Positions 51,872 to 59,990 of a DNA stretch of 64,000 nt are shown here, piece by piece. The notes under the pieces are model-generated. The model made no database searches and had not been told where the DNA came from. It saw nothing but the letters and a program-made list of their open reading frames with translations. Numbering within the stretch: position 1 is the stretch's first letter; every line of letters starts with the position of its first letter. Location: positions 111,608 to 175,607 of the forward strand of contig NZ_JAJGNP010000007.1 of assembly GCF_020782245.1 (NCBI RefSeq), read 5' to 3'. A program made the translations under genes and the position numbers. This DNA comes from Sphingobium soli. Its GTDB lineage: Bacteria > Pseudomonadota > Alphaproteobacteria > Sphingomonadales > Sphingomonadaceae.

Positions 51872-52570
51872 TCACACCGACAGCGCGTACATCACGATGT
51901 TGACGGCGAATTTCGTATTGTCCTCGGCCAGGAAGCGTTTGTTGCGCCAGTCATAGTCCCATTCGCAGCCATAATCCTTGTTGCTGTAAAGAACGCCCAA
52001 GCGGCCATTCACCTCTATGCCCTTGAGATACTCATGGACGAGGTCGTCGCCCCAGCCATTGAGTTCGAGCGCGGTATTGGGCGGGCCGTCGAATTTGAAG
52101 AAGCTGCGATAGATGCCGTGGCTGTCCGGCAGTTCGACAAGGGCCCTGGGGCCGAAAATCTTGGCCATCTGGGCTTCGAACGAGCGGGCGAACAGCCCGT
52201 CAATGTCGTGATTGCAATCGTCGACCATGACAAAGCCGCCGCTGCGCACATAGCGTTCGAAATTCCGTCGCTCTGCCGGCGAAAATTCCACCAGCTTGTG
52301 ACCGGCCATGTAACAGAAGGGCGCGGTCAGCATCCTGGGATCAGACAGCGCGATCACATGCTCCTTGGGATCGACGCGCAGGGTGGTGTAGTCGATGAGC
52401 GAGGTGATGATGTTGGACGGCGCGCGCTGATCAACATCCCAGTCGCCCGAATCATAGCGGAGGCGGGTGAACCAGAAATCATAGCCACCCGTTGCCGCGG
52501 CCAGCGGCCTGGCCAGCATAGCGCTGGACAGGCCGCCCGCCATCAACCGGAGAAAGTCGGCGCGCGTCAT
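51872..52570 (-). CDS. DUF4159-like exported protein
   Basis: This 232-residue protein has the N-terminal pattern TRADFLRLMAGGLSSAML, which looks like a twin-arginine signal with the second Arg replaced by Ala, followed by ARPLAA. The mature part has FWFTRLRYDSGDWDVD, the VMVDDCNHD segment and GWGDDLVHEYLKG, the DUF4159 pattern. It lies between the MoxR and TldE genes. The function is unknown; DUF4159 proteins usually accompany MoxR/BatA genes. Confidence 0.82.
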   Translation of the reverse strand: MTRADFLRLMAGGLSSAMLARPLAAATGGYDFWFTRLRYDSGDWDVDQRAPSNIITSLIDYTTLRVDPKEHVIALSDPRMLTAPFCYMAGHKLVEFSPAERRNFERYVRSGGFVMVDDCNHDIDGLFARSFEAQMAKIFGPRALVELPDSHGIYRSFFKFDGPPNTALELNGWGDDLVHEYLKGIEVNGRLGVLYSNKDYGCEWDYDWRNKRFLAEDNTKFAVNIVMYALSV

Positions 52571-52586
52571 CCTCCGGCCGACCCCC

Positions 52587-53921
52587 TTACACCGCGTCCG
52601 AAAGCGAGGTGAAGGTGAAGTCGCGTAGTTTCATCGGCGGAATAACCATGGTGGTATCCGATTCGTCGCTCTTCACCCTGACCGGTTTGCCGAATTCCTC
52701 GACATTGTTGAGCATGATCACCGGGCTTTCATTGAAGCGGAAATTTTTCACCGGATATTTGATCTGCCCATTTTCAATATAGAATGTGCCATCGCGGGTC
52801 AGGCCGGTGAGCAGAACGGTCTGCGGATCGACCATGCGGATATACCAGGTGCGCGATACCAGGATGCCGCGTTCGGTCGTGCGAATGAGGTCGGCGGTCG
52901 ACTTTGTGCCGCCTTCCATGATGATGTTGCCGAACCCGGCCTGTTCGGGCCTACCCTGCTTTTGCGCCCAATAGCGGCTATAGTTCATGTTCATGAGCTT
53001 GCCGTTCTGGATGATGGGCATTTTTTTGCGCGGCAGGCCTTCGTCATCCCAGGGGTAGACTGCTGCGCCCGGATAGGCCGGATCGGTGAACATCGTCACC
53101 TGCGGGCCGTAGACCTGCTCGCCCAGTTTGTTGCCGCCGCCCTTTTTCGACAGGAAGCTGCGCCCTTCGTCCGCCGACCGCGCGTCGAAGAAATACATCA
53201 TGAAGGCGACGAGGCCAGCCGCAGCCGCAGGCTCCAGGATGACGGTATATTTGCCCGGTTCCAGCGCCTGCGCACCGGCAGAGGCGCTGGCCTTGCGCAT
53301 GGCGACGCGGATGTCCTCGCCCGCGTTGAACTGCGCGATGTCCTGGACATTATGGCCGACCCAGCCAGATCCGCGACCATCCGGCGTGCGCACCGTGCAA
53401 GTATAGTCGCTGCTGGTCGACGTCTGATAGCCGTAATTGCCCTTGCTGTTCATGAAGGCGACGAAGCCGGCCTGATCTTCCAGATAGCCCGCAGCCACCA
53501 GATTTTCCGCGCGGCACGGCCCGATCGAATCGCTGGCGACCTTTGCGCGATACGCCGGGTCGATGGCGGCGGTCGGCGCGCTGAAGGTGTTGGTCTTGAG
53601 ATATGTCTGCTGCGGCACCGCGGGCATGAATTCAGGGTTTTCCGGCGCCAGTCGCGCCAGTTCCTCGGCACGGCGCACCACCCGCTGGAGCGAGGCGTCG
53701 TCAAACTGGTTGATCGTGGCGGTACCCACGCGCTTGCCGAACGCGACCTGCACCGCCAACTGGATATCATCGGTCACACCGGCGGTCGATACGTCGTTGC
53801 GGGCGAAGCGGACATTGCCGCGCGTCGCGCCATTTAATTGCGCGGTGCATTCGTCGGCCTGCGAAAAGCCGACAACCTTGGTCAGGATCGCCTTAGCCTG
53901 CGCTTCGGGAAAGATGCTCAT
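52587..53921 (-). CDS. TldE/PmbA-like protein (metallopeptidase partner)
   Basis: This 444-residue protein has the TldD/PmbA fold pattern (FDDASLQRVVRRAEELARL, GTKSTADLIRTTERGILVSRTWY) but no HExxxH zinc motif, as expected for the TldE subunit. GGAGATAAACAG precedes the ATG. It follows the TldD gene by 21 bases, so the two should form the heterodimeric peptidase TldD-TldE. No signal peptide is seen, in contrast to the TldD gene, which is an oddity if the two work as one complex. Confidence 0.85.
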   Translation of the reverse strand: MSIFPEAQAKAILTKVVGFSQADECTAQLNGATRGNVRFARNDVSTAGVTDDIQLAVQVAFGKRVGTATINQFDDASLQRVVRRAEELARLAPENPEFMPAVPQQTYLKTNTFSAPTAAIDPAYRAKVASDSIGPCRAENLVAAGYLEDQAGFVAFMNSKGNYGYQTSTSSDYTCTVRTPDGRGSGWVGHNVQDIAQFNAGEDIRVAMRKASASAGAQALEPGKYTVILEPAAAAGLVAFMMYFFDARSADEGRSFLSKKGGGNKLGEQVYGPQVTMFTDPAYPGAAVYPWDDEGLPRKKMPIIQNGKLMNMNYSRYWAQKQGRPEQAGFGNIIMEGGTKSTADLIRTTERGILVSRTWYIRMVDPQTVLLTGLTRDGTFYIENGQIKYPVKNFRFNESPVIMLNNVEEFGKPVRVKSDESDTTMVIPPMKLRDFTFTSLSDAV

Positions 53922-53942
53922 CTGTTTATCTCCTAAAGCGTA

Positions 53943-55577
53943 TCAGCCGAGCGAACGCGCGGTGTTGATGACGTTGATGCCATTGAAGCGCGCGGTCGAA
54001 GAGCCGTGCGATACGGCGGACACCTGCGCGGGCTGGCCCTTGCCATCGAAGAAGGAGCCGCCGAGGCGATAATCGCTGGCGTCACAGACGCCCGCGCAGG
54101 CGTTCCAGAATTCGGGCGTGCGAATCTGATAGGCGACATCCTCGATCTGCTGGCCGATCTTGCCATTCTTGATCTCGTAGAAGAGTTGGCCGCCGAACTG
54201 CGCATTATAACGCTGCTGGTCGATCGAGAAGCTGCCGTCGCCGATGATATAGACGCCGTCTTCGACGTCGGCGATCATGTCGGTAACGCTCATCTTCTGC
54301 TTGCCGGGTTCCAGGCTGACATTGGCCATGCGCTGGAACTGCACATTGGACCAGCTGTCGGCATAGCAACAGCCGTCCGATTCCGTCTTGCCTTCGATAT
54401 GCGCCTGATCGCGGATCGCCTGATAGCCGACCAGCTTGCCGTCGCGGATCAGGTCCCACTTCTTGGTCTTCACGCCTTCATCATCATATGCGACGGCGCC
54501 AAGGCTGCCAGGCTGGGTCTTGTCGGCGACGATGTTCACCTTGTCGCTGCCATATTGGAAATGGCTTTGCATCTTGTCCATCGTGGCAAAGCTGGTGCCG
54601 GCATAATTGGCTTCATATCCCAGCACGCGATCGAGTTCGAGCGGATGGCCGACCGATTCATGGATGGTGAGCCAGGTGTGCGACGGGTCAAGCACCAGGT
54701 CATATTTGCCCGGCTTGACCGAAGGTGCGGCAATCTTCGCCTTGGCCTGCTTGGCCGCGGCGATCGCGTCTTCCTTCATGTCATAGGACTGGCCGTAGAC
54801 GGTTACGCCGTTGGGCAGCACGGTCTTGCCCGATGCCGCGCCGTCCAGATATTCAAAGCCCAGGCCCATGGGGGCGGACAGGCCTTCACGTGTGCGGAAT
54901 TTGCCGCTTGCCTGATCGACGGCGGTGACTTCCATCGGCGCCCAGATGCGGTGCACGTCCTGGTCGATATAGCTGCCATCGGTGCTGGCGAAATATTTCT
55001 GTTCGTTGACGAGGAACAGCGTGGAGCGAATGAAGCTGGCGCCTGCGTCGAGCGCGGCTGCATTGACGCCCATCAACAAATTGACCTTGTCCTTGATCGG
55101 CACGGTCATGCTGTTCTTGACGATCGGTGTGCGCCAGCTGACTTCGCCCACGCCTTTGACCGGCGCGAGTTGAACCGGCGCGCTTTGACCCGGCGCATTG
55201 GCCTTGGCGATGGCGACGGCTTCGCGCGCAGCCTTGGCGACGGCGTCAGCGGTCATGTCGTTGGTGGCGGCAAAGCCCCACGCGCCGTCAGCGATGACGC
55301 GGACGCCAACGCCGGTCGATTCGGTGTTGACGATGTTTTCGACATTGCGTTCGCGCGTGATGACGAATTGGCGGAGATAGCGGCCGATCCGCACGTCGGT
55401 ATAAGTGGCGCCGGCGCTCTTGGCCGCATTCATCGCGGCGTCCGCCAATTGCTTCTTCACCGCAACGTCGATGGCGCTATCCAGCGCTTCTGCGGCGATC
55501 ACTCGCCCGAAAGCAGCCGGCAGCATGAGGCCGCCCACGCCCATGGCCCCGAAGGCCAGAAAATCGCGTCTATGCAA
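53943..55577 (-). CDS. TldD-like metallopeptidase with a twin-arginine signal
   Basis: This 544-residue protein has the TldD zinc motif HESVGH (HExxxH) and the segments LDRVLGYEANYAGTSF and GRxxR-like ends. The start is TTG at 55577 behind GGGAGACACATC; it gives an N-terminus MHRRDFLAFGAMGVGGLMLP, a strong twin-arginine signal ending RVIAAEA. In E. coli TldD is cytoplasmic, so export here would be unusual but occurs in some proteins of this family in sphingomonads (from memory). The gene is the first of the TldD-TldE pair. ATG starts upstream lack a site. Confidence 0.82.
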   Translation of the reverse strand: MHRRDFLAFGAMGVGGLMLPAAFGRVIAAEALDSAIDVAVKKQLADAAMNAAKSAGATYTDVRIGRYLRQFVITRERNVENIVNTESTGVGVRVIADGAWGFAATNDMTADAVAKAAREAVAIAKANAPGQSAPVQLAPVKGVGEVSWRTPIVKNSMTVPIKDKVNLLMGVNAAALDAGASFIRSTLFLVNEQKYFASTDGSYIDQDVHRIWAPMEVTAVDQASGKFRTREGLSAPMGLGFEYLDGAASGKTVLPNGVTVYGQSYDMKEDAIAAAKQAKAKIAAPSVKPGKYDLVLDPSHTWLTIHESVGHPLELDRVLGYEANYAGTSFATMDKMQSHFQYGSDKVNIVADKTQPGSLGAVAYDDEGVKTKKWDLIRDGKLVGYQAIRDQAHIEGKTESDGCCYADSWSNVQFQRMANVSLEPGKQKMSVTDMIADVEDGVYIIGDGSFSIDQQRYNAQFGGQLFYEIKNGKIGQQIEDVAYQIRTPEFWNACAGVCDASDYRLGGSFFDGKGQPAQVSAVSHGSSTARFNGINVINTARSLG

Positions 55578-55854
55578 GATGTGTCTCCCACCTGCCCATG
55601 CCCGCATGATGCGGGTCGGATTATGCCGAATATCTGGCCACTGGCCGTATTGGCTTGATAAGACGGCATCATTGCCGCCGGGACAGGCGGGGTCAAACAT
55701 CTTTTACGATCGGACAACTTTGGTTCCGCCGCTTTCGACACATGTCATCTGTCGAAAACAGTTATACCGGATGAAGGCGCGCCCAACAGCGAATAGCGGG
55801 CACGGCAAGAAGCCGGTCCGCCGTGATTTCCGCGTCATTTGCCGAAAAGAAATG

Positions 55855-55931
55855 TGGTCGGGGAAAGAGGATTCGAACCTCCGGCCCCTGCCTCCCGAAG
55901 ACAGTGCTCTACCAGGCTGAGCTATTCCCCG
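55855..55931 (-). tRNA. tRNA-Pro(CGG)
   Basis: The minus strand folds into a cloverleaf: acceptor CGGGGAA paired with TTCCCCG, D arm GCTC/GAGC, anticodon stem CTGTC/GGCAG around loop TTCGGGA (anticodon CGG), and T arm GGAGG-TTCGAAT-CCTCT. The discriminator is A and CCA is encoded at 55855-55857. It reads the proline codon CCG. Confidence 0.96.
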
Positions 55932-56037
55932 ACCGATGCCGAAGCCGCTTTCGAAAGCGGCCCCGTAAGGCAGGAGTGCGCCTATAGAGACGGCTTTGCG
56001 GGCTGGCAAGCGGGCAGGCGCGCTTTTTTTATGCGTT

Positions 56038-56337
56038 TTAGAGGAGACCGGCGGCGCGAAAGCTGAACCACTGATCCCCGGCGGCGATAAGGTGATCCGC
56101 CACCCGCAGGTCAAGTGGTCCGACGCTGCGGATAATCGCGCGGGTCAGGGTGATGTCGTCAGGTCCTGGCGACGCGGCCTGATGCGGCGGGCGGCGCTGT
56201 ATGAGGGCAATCCAGTGGTGGCCGTCGACTACCAGGTCGGGCAGGACCGCCGTCCAGTGATGGCGGACGGGCAGAATGCGCCGGGGGCGCCACCCATTAT
56301 CCAGGATCGTCACGGCAAAAGCGCTGGGGCCAGACAT
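56038..56337 (-). CDS. Short RadC-like (JAB fold) protein without the metal site
   Basis: The C-terminal part RVADHLIAAGDQWFSFRAAGLL (abridged) is the end of the RadC/JAB domain. The HNHPSGxPxPSxxD metal site is replaced by RRPPHQAASPGPDD, so only the Asp remains. The short form of 99 residues from ATG 56337 is listed; the frame is open to a GTG at 56511 inside the thyA start region, which is less likely. It resembles small JAB remnants seen in alphaproteobacteria. Enzymatic activity is not expected. It is divergent from thyA. Confidence 0.5.
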   Translation of the reverse strand: MSGPSAFAVTILDNGWRPRRILPVRHHWTAVLPDLVVDGHHWIALIQRRPPHQAASPGPDDITLTRAIIRSVGPLDLRVADHLIAAGDQWFSFRAAGLL

Positions 56338-56498
56338 GCCGCGACTGTGGGGTCGGCGGGAGGCGCATGGCCAGACCCAAGCCGATCCACTTCGGGAGTA
56401 ACGCGCCCCAATAATATCCGTTTCGGACCCGGCATTGGCGGAGCGTCCCCGCTGATATAGAGCGAGCCCAACGAGACTCAATTTCACAGGATGTCGTT

Positions 56499-57446
56499 TT
56501 GACCGAGGCACATGGTGCGCCAGCGCCCCATTATGAGCAGCAATATCTCGACCTGATGCGGCATATCTGGTTGCATGGTAATGAGCGGATCGATCGGACT
56601 GGCGTTGGCACGCGATCGATATTGGGGGCGACGCTGCGCTTTTCGCTGGCAGGGGATGCAGTGCCGCTGCTGACTACCAAGCGGGTCTACTGGAAGGTGG
56701 CTGCGCGCGAGATGCTCTGGTTTCTGACCGGCGACACTAATATTCGCGAACTGGTGCGCCAAGGCGTGCATATCTGGACCGACTGGCCGCTCGACGCCTA
56801 TCGCCGGGCGACTGGTGAGGCGATCGACCGCGACTCGTTCGAGGCGCGCATCATCGAGGATGCCGATTTTGCCCGGAGATGGGGCGATCTGGGGCCGGTT
56901 TATGGTGCGCAATGGGTGAATTGGCCGATCTATGAACCGGCAGGCGACGGGCTGTATCGCAAAGCCGAGATGGGACGAAACCAGATAGCGGAACTGGTCA
57001 ATGCAATCCGCTCCACCCCCGGATCGCGCCGATTGCTGTTTACCGGCTGGAATGTCGCGGAGGTGCCGCAGATGGCGCTTCCCCCCTGTCATATGACCTA
57101 TCAGTTCCAGGTCGCGGACGGAAAGCTCAATGGCCTGCTTTTTCAGCGTAGCTGCGACCTGGGACTTGGATTCGCCTTCAACATTTTCGGGCTGACGATG
57201 ATCACTCGGATGCTGGCGCAGCAGTGCGATCTGGAGCCGGGTGAAGTCATTTGGCAGGGCGGGGACGTGCATCTCTATCTCAACCACGCACCGCTGGTGG
57301 AGGAGCAGTTATCGCGTATTCCGCAAGGCGCGCCGACATTACGGATCAATCGGCAGCCTTCATCCATTTTCGATTACAGGATCGAAGATTTCGAGGTGCT
57401 GGATTACAGCCCGCAAGCCCATATCGCTGCGCCGGTCGCCGTGTGA
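56499..57446 (+). CDS. thyA: Thymidylate synthase
   Basis: This 315-residue enzyme has DRTGVGTRS near the N-terminus, the catalytic Cys in ALPPCHMTYQF and the dUMP-binding QRSCDLGLGFAFNI and DVHLYLNH. It methylates dUMP with methylene-tetrahydrofolate. It is longer than E. coli ThyA (264) because of an insert after about residue 90 that includes DAYRRATGEAIDRDSF. The start is TTG at 56499 behind AGGATG; a later ATG at MRHIWLHGN would remove residues usually present. Confidence 0.94.
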   Translation: MTEAHGAPAPHYEQQYLDLMRHIWLHGNERIDRTGVGTRSILGATLRFSLAGDAVPLLTTKRVYWKVAAREMLWFLTGDTNIRELVRQGVHIWTDWPLDAYRRATGEAIDRDSFEARIIEDADFARRWGDLGPVYGAQWVNWPIYEPAGDGLYRKAEMGRNQIAELVNAIRSTPGSRRLLFTGWNVAEVPQMALPPCHMTYQFQVADGKLNGLLFQRSCDLGLGFAFNIFGLTMITRMLAQQCDLEPGEVIWQGGDVHLYLNHAPLVEEQLSRIPQGAPTLRINRQPSSIFDYRIEDFEVLDYSPQAHIAAPVAV

Positions 57447-57495
57447 AAACCGACATCGACAGCGACAGGTAAAGAGTAATTTGGGTCAGCAAGGC

Positions 57496-57522
57496 TTGCC
57501 TTCCGGTGCATTGAAATATAAT
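57496..57522 (+). promoter_or_regulatory. Candidate promoter of the branched-chain dehydrogenase operon
   Basis: TTGCCT at 57496-57501 and TATAAT at 57517-57522 are 15 bases apart, two shorter than ideal, in the A+T-rich gap between thyA and the E1alpha gene. GCAAT-3-ATTGC (GCAATATTATTGC) lies just downstream and could be a regulator site. Confidence 0.4.
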
Positions 57523-57566
57523 ATCCGCCTAAAGCAATATTATTGCAATGCACGATAGGAGCCAGG

Positions 57567-58856
57567 ATGAGCGATCCCATTGGATCAGTGGAAGGACAGG
57601 CCGGGCGCAACCTGCCTCCATTAAAGTTGCACGTTCCCGAGCCGCCGGCGCGGCCAGGTGAGGCGGCGGACTTCACCCATTTCGACATCCCTGCCGCTGG
57701 CGCGCAGCCGCGACCCGATGAGGCGGCTCAGCCGGCAGACATGCGCGATATGGCCTATGGGCTGGTTCGTGTGCTGGATGACGATGGACAGGCCGTCGGC
57801 CCCTGGGACCCGCGCCTGCCCGCCGAAACATTGCTCAAGATGCTGCGCTATATGGCGTTGACCCGCGCATTTGACGCCCGGATGTTTCGCGCCCAGCGGC
57901 AAGGCAAGACCAGTTTTTACATGAAGTCGACGGGCGAGGAAGCGGTGTCGATCGGCGCAGCGATGGCATTGTCGCGCGACGACATGTGCTTCCCCAGCTA
58001 TCGTCAGCAAGGTATCCTGATTGCACGCGACTGGTCCCTCGTCGACATGATGAACCAGATTTATTCCAATAAGGGCGACCGGATGAAGGGCCGCCAGTTG
58101 CCCATCATGTATTCCGCGCGCGAGGCGGGATTCTTCTCGATCTCCGGCAATTTGACGACTCAATATCCCCAGGCCGTCGGCTGGGCGATGGCGAGCGCTG
58201 CGAAGGGGGATACGCGGATCGCGGCGACCTGGTGCGGCGAGGGATCGACGGCCGAGGGCGATTTCCATTCGGCCTGCACCTTCGCCAGCGTCTATCGCGC
58301 GCCCGTCATCATGAATGTTGTGAATAATCAGTGGGCTATCAGCAGCTTTTCAGGATTTGCCGGAGCGGAGGCGACGACCTTCGCCGCGCGCGCCGTGGGC
58401 TATGGCATTGCGGGGCTTCGCGTCGACGGCAATGACGTACTGGCCGTCTATGCCGCAACGCGCTGGGCGGCCGATCGCGCGCGCGCCAATGCCGGCCCGA
58501 CCCTGATCGAACATTTTACCTATCGCGTCGAGGGCCACAGCACGTCGGATGACCCCAGTGCCTACCGCTCGGCCGAGGAAAGCAGCCAATGGCCGCTTGG
58601 CGATCCGGTTGCGCGGCTGAAGCAGCACTGCATTGCGCTCGGTATCTGGGACGAAGACCGCCATGCCGCGATGGACAAAGAACTGGCCGAACATGTCCGC
58701 GACGCTGCGCGCGAGGCGGAGAAGAACGGCATATTGGGCCATGGCTTGCACCATCCTATGGAGAGCATGTTCGAGGATGTGTTCGAAAAGATGCCCTGGC
58801 ATCTGGAGGAACAGAAGCAGCAGATGCTCGACGAATGGAAGGCGGCCGGCCTGTGA
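57567..58856 (+). CDS. bkdA: Branched-chain 2-oxoacid dehydrogenase E1 alpha subunit
   Basis: This 429-residue thiamine-diphosphate enzyme subunit has the family pattern TSFYMKSTGEEAVSIGAAMAL, the TDP-binding segment WCGEGSTAEGDFHSA followed by NVVNNQWAIS, and the phosphorylation-loop-like region HSTSDDPSAYR. It decarboxylates 2-oxoacids from valine, leucine and isoleucine. The ATG at 57567 follows AGGAGCCAGG. Its stop overlaps a GTG start for E1beta. The E3 (dihydrolipoamide dehydrogenase) gene is not in the window. Confidence 0.92.
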   Translation: MSDPIGSVEGQAGRNLPPLKLHVPEPPARPGEAADFTHFDIPAAGAQPRPDEAAQPADMRDMAYGLVRVLDDDGQAVGPWDPRLPAETLLKMLRYMALTRAFDARMFRAQRQGKTSFYMKSTGEEAVSIGAAMALSRDDMCFPSYRQQGILIARDWSLVDMMNQIYSNKGDRMKGRQLPIMYSAREAGFFSISGNLTTQYPQAVGWAMASAAKGDTRIAATWCGEGSTAEGDFHSACTFASVYRAPVIMNVVNNQWAISSFSGFAGAEATTFAARAVGYGIAGLRVDGNDVLAVYAATRWAADRARANAGPTLIEHFTYRVEGHSTSDDPSAYRSAEESSQWPLGDPVARLKQHCIALGIWDEDRHAAMDKELAEHVRDAAREAEKNGILGHGLHHPMESMFEDVFEKMPWHLEEQKQQMLDEWKAAGL

Positions 58857-58933
58857 GCAAAGCGAACGAAACTGACGCTGTGAGCAAAGCGAACGAAACT
58901 GACGCTGTGAGCAAAGCGAACGAAGCCGGTGTT
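58853..58933 (+). repeat. 27-bp tandem repeat at the E1beta translation start
   Basis: Two identical 27-bp copies (58853-58879 and 58880-58906) and a third, diverged copy (58907-58933) each begin with GTGAGCAAAGCGAAC. Each copy contributes nine residues, VSKANETDA in the first two, and each carries an in-frame GTG. The first GTG overlaps the E1alpha stop codon. A partial fourth GTGAG follows. Confidence 0.92.
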
Positions 58934-59986
58934 GTGAGTGAGGTCATGGCACAGGGCGAGGCGCGGTCTGACGCGCAGCAGATGAACATGATCCAGGCGA
59001 TCAACAGCGCGCTGGACGTGATGATGGACCGGGACCCGGACGTCGTCGTCATGGGTGAGGATGTCGGCTATTTCGGTGGCGTGTTCCGCGCCACGGCGGG
59101 GCTTCAGCAAAAATATGGCAAGAACCGGGTGTTCGACACACCTATCACTGAATGCGGGATTATCGGCGTTGCGGTGGGGATGGGGGCCTATGGATTGCGC
59201 CCGGTGCCGGAAATCCAGTTCGCCGACTATATCTATCCCGCGCTCGACCAGCTGGTGAGCGAGGCAGCGAGGCTGCGCTACCGTTCGGCAGGCGAATTCA
59301 TATCGCCCATGACGGTGCGATCGCCCTTTGGCGGCGGCATCTTTGGTGGCCAGACGCACAGCCAGTCGCCCGAGGGTATCTTCACGCATGTATCGGGCGT
59401 CAAGACGGTGATCCCGTCCACGCCCTATGACGCCAAGGGACTTCTGATCGCGGCGATCGAGGATAATGATCCAACGATCTTCTTCGAGCCCAAGCGCATC
59501 TATAATGGCCCGTTCGATGGCCATTATGACACGCCGGCGAAAAGCTGGGCCGGGCACGCCGAGGCGCAAGTGCCACAGGGCTATTATCGCATCCCGCTGG
59601 GCAAGGCGCGCACAGCGCGGGCGGGCGAGGCGCTGACGATCCTATGCTATGGCACGATGGTTCATGTGGTCGAAAACACCGTGGCGGCGATGGGCATCGA
59701 CGCTGAGATTATCGACCTGCGCACGCTCGTCCCGCTCGACATCGAAGCGATCGAGGCATCGGTGCGCAAGACGGGCCGTTGCCTGATCGTCCATGAAGCG
59801 ACGCGCACCAGCGGGTTCGGGGCGGAACTGCTCGCCCAGGTGCAGGAACGCTGCTTTTACCATCTCGAAGCGCCGATCGAGCGCGTTACCGGTTTTGACA
59901 CGCCCTATCCGCACAGTCTGGAATGGGCCTATTTCCCCGGACCCGTGCGCATTCGCGAGGCCATCACCAAGATCATGAAGGATTGA
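58853..59986 (+). CDS. bkdB: Branched-chain 2-oxoacid dehydrogenase E1 beta subunit
   Basis: This subunit has the transketolase-like pattern VVMGEDVGYFGGVFRAT, ECGIIGVAVGMGAYGLRPVPEIQF (abridged) and the C-terminal domain VENTVAAMGIDAEIIDLRTLVPLD. It pairs with the E1alpha protein. If translation begins at the GTG at 58853, which overlaps the E1alpha stop, the protein is 377 residues and carries the VSKANETDA repeats. If it begins at ATG 58946 (MAQGEARS, behind GTGAGG), it is 346 residues, close to the usual length. The second start is equally likely or better by family length. Confidence 0.9.
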   Translation: MSKANETDAVSKANETDAVSKANEAGVVSEVMAQGEARSDAQQMNMIQAINSALDVMMDRDPDVVVMGEDVGYFGGVFRATAGLQQKYGKNRVFDTPITECGIIGVAVGMGAYGLRPVPEIQFADYIYPALDQLVSEAARLRYRSAGEFISPMTVRSPFGGGIFGGQTHSQSPEGIFTHVSGVKTVIPSTPYDAKGLLIAAIEDNDPTIFFEPKRIYNGPFDGHYDTPAKSWAGHAEAQVPQGYYRIPLGKARTARAGEALTILCYGTMVHVVENTVAAMGIDAEIIDLRTLVPLDIEAIEASVRKTGRCLIVHEATRTSGFGAELLAQVQERCFYHLEAPIERVTGFDTPYPHSLEWAYFPGPVRIREAITKIMKD

Positions 59987-59990
59987 GCGC

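Noticed and set aside
54006..55658. 550-residue plus-strand frame
   Set aside because: It is antisense to the TldD gene, which has the HESVGH motif and a normal composition.
55839..56066. 75-residue frame containing GERGFEPPAPASRRQCS
   Set aside because: A false peptide from the antisense of tRNA-Pro; it has no independent support.
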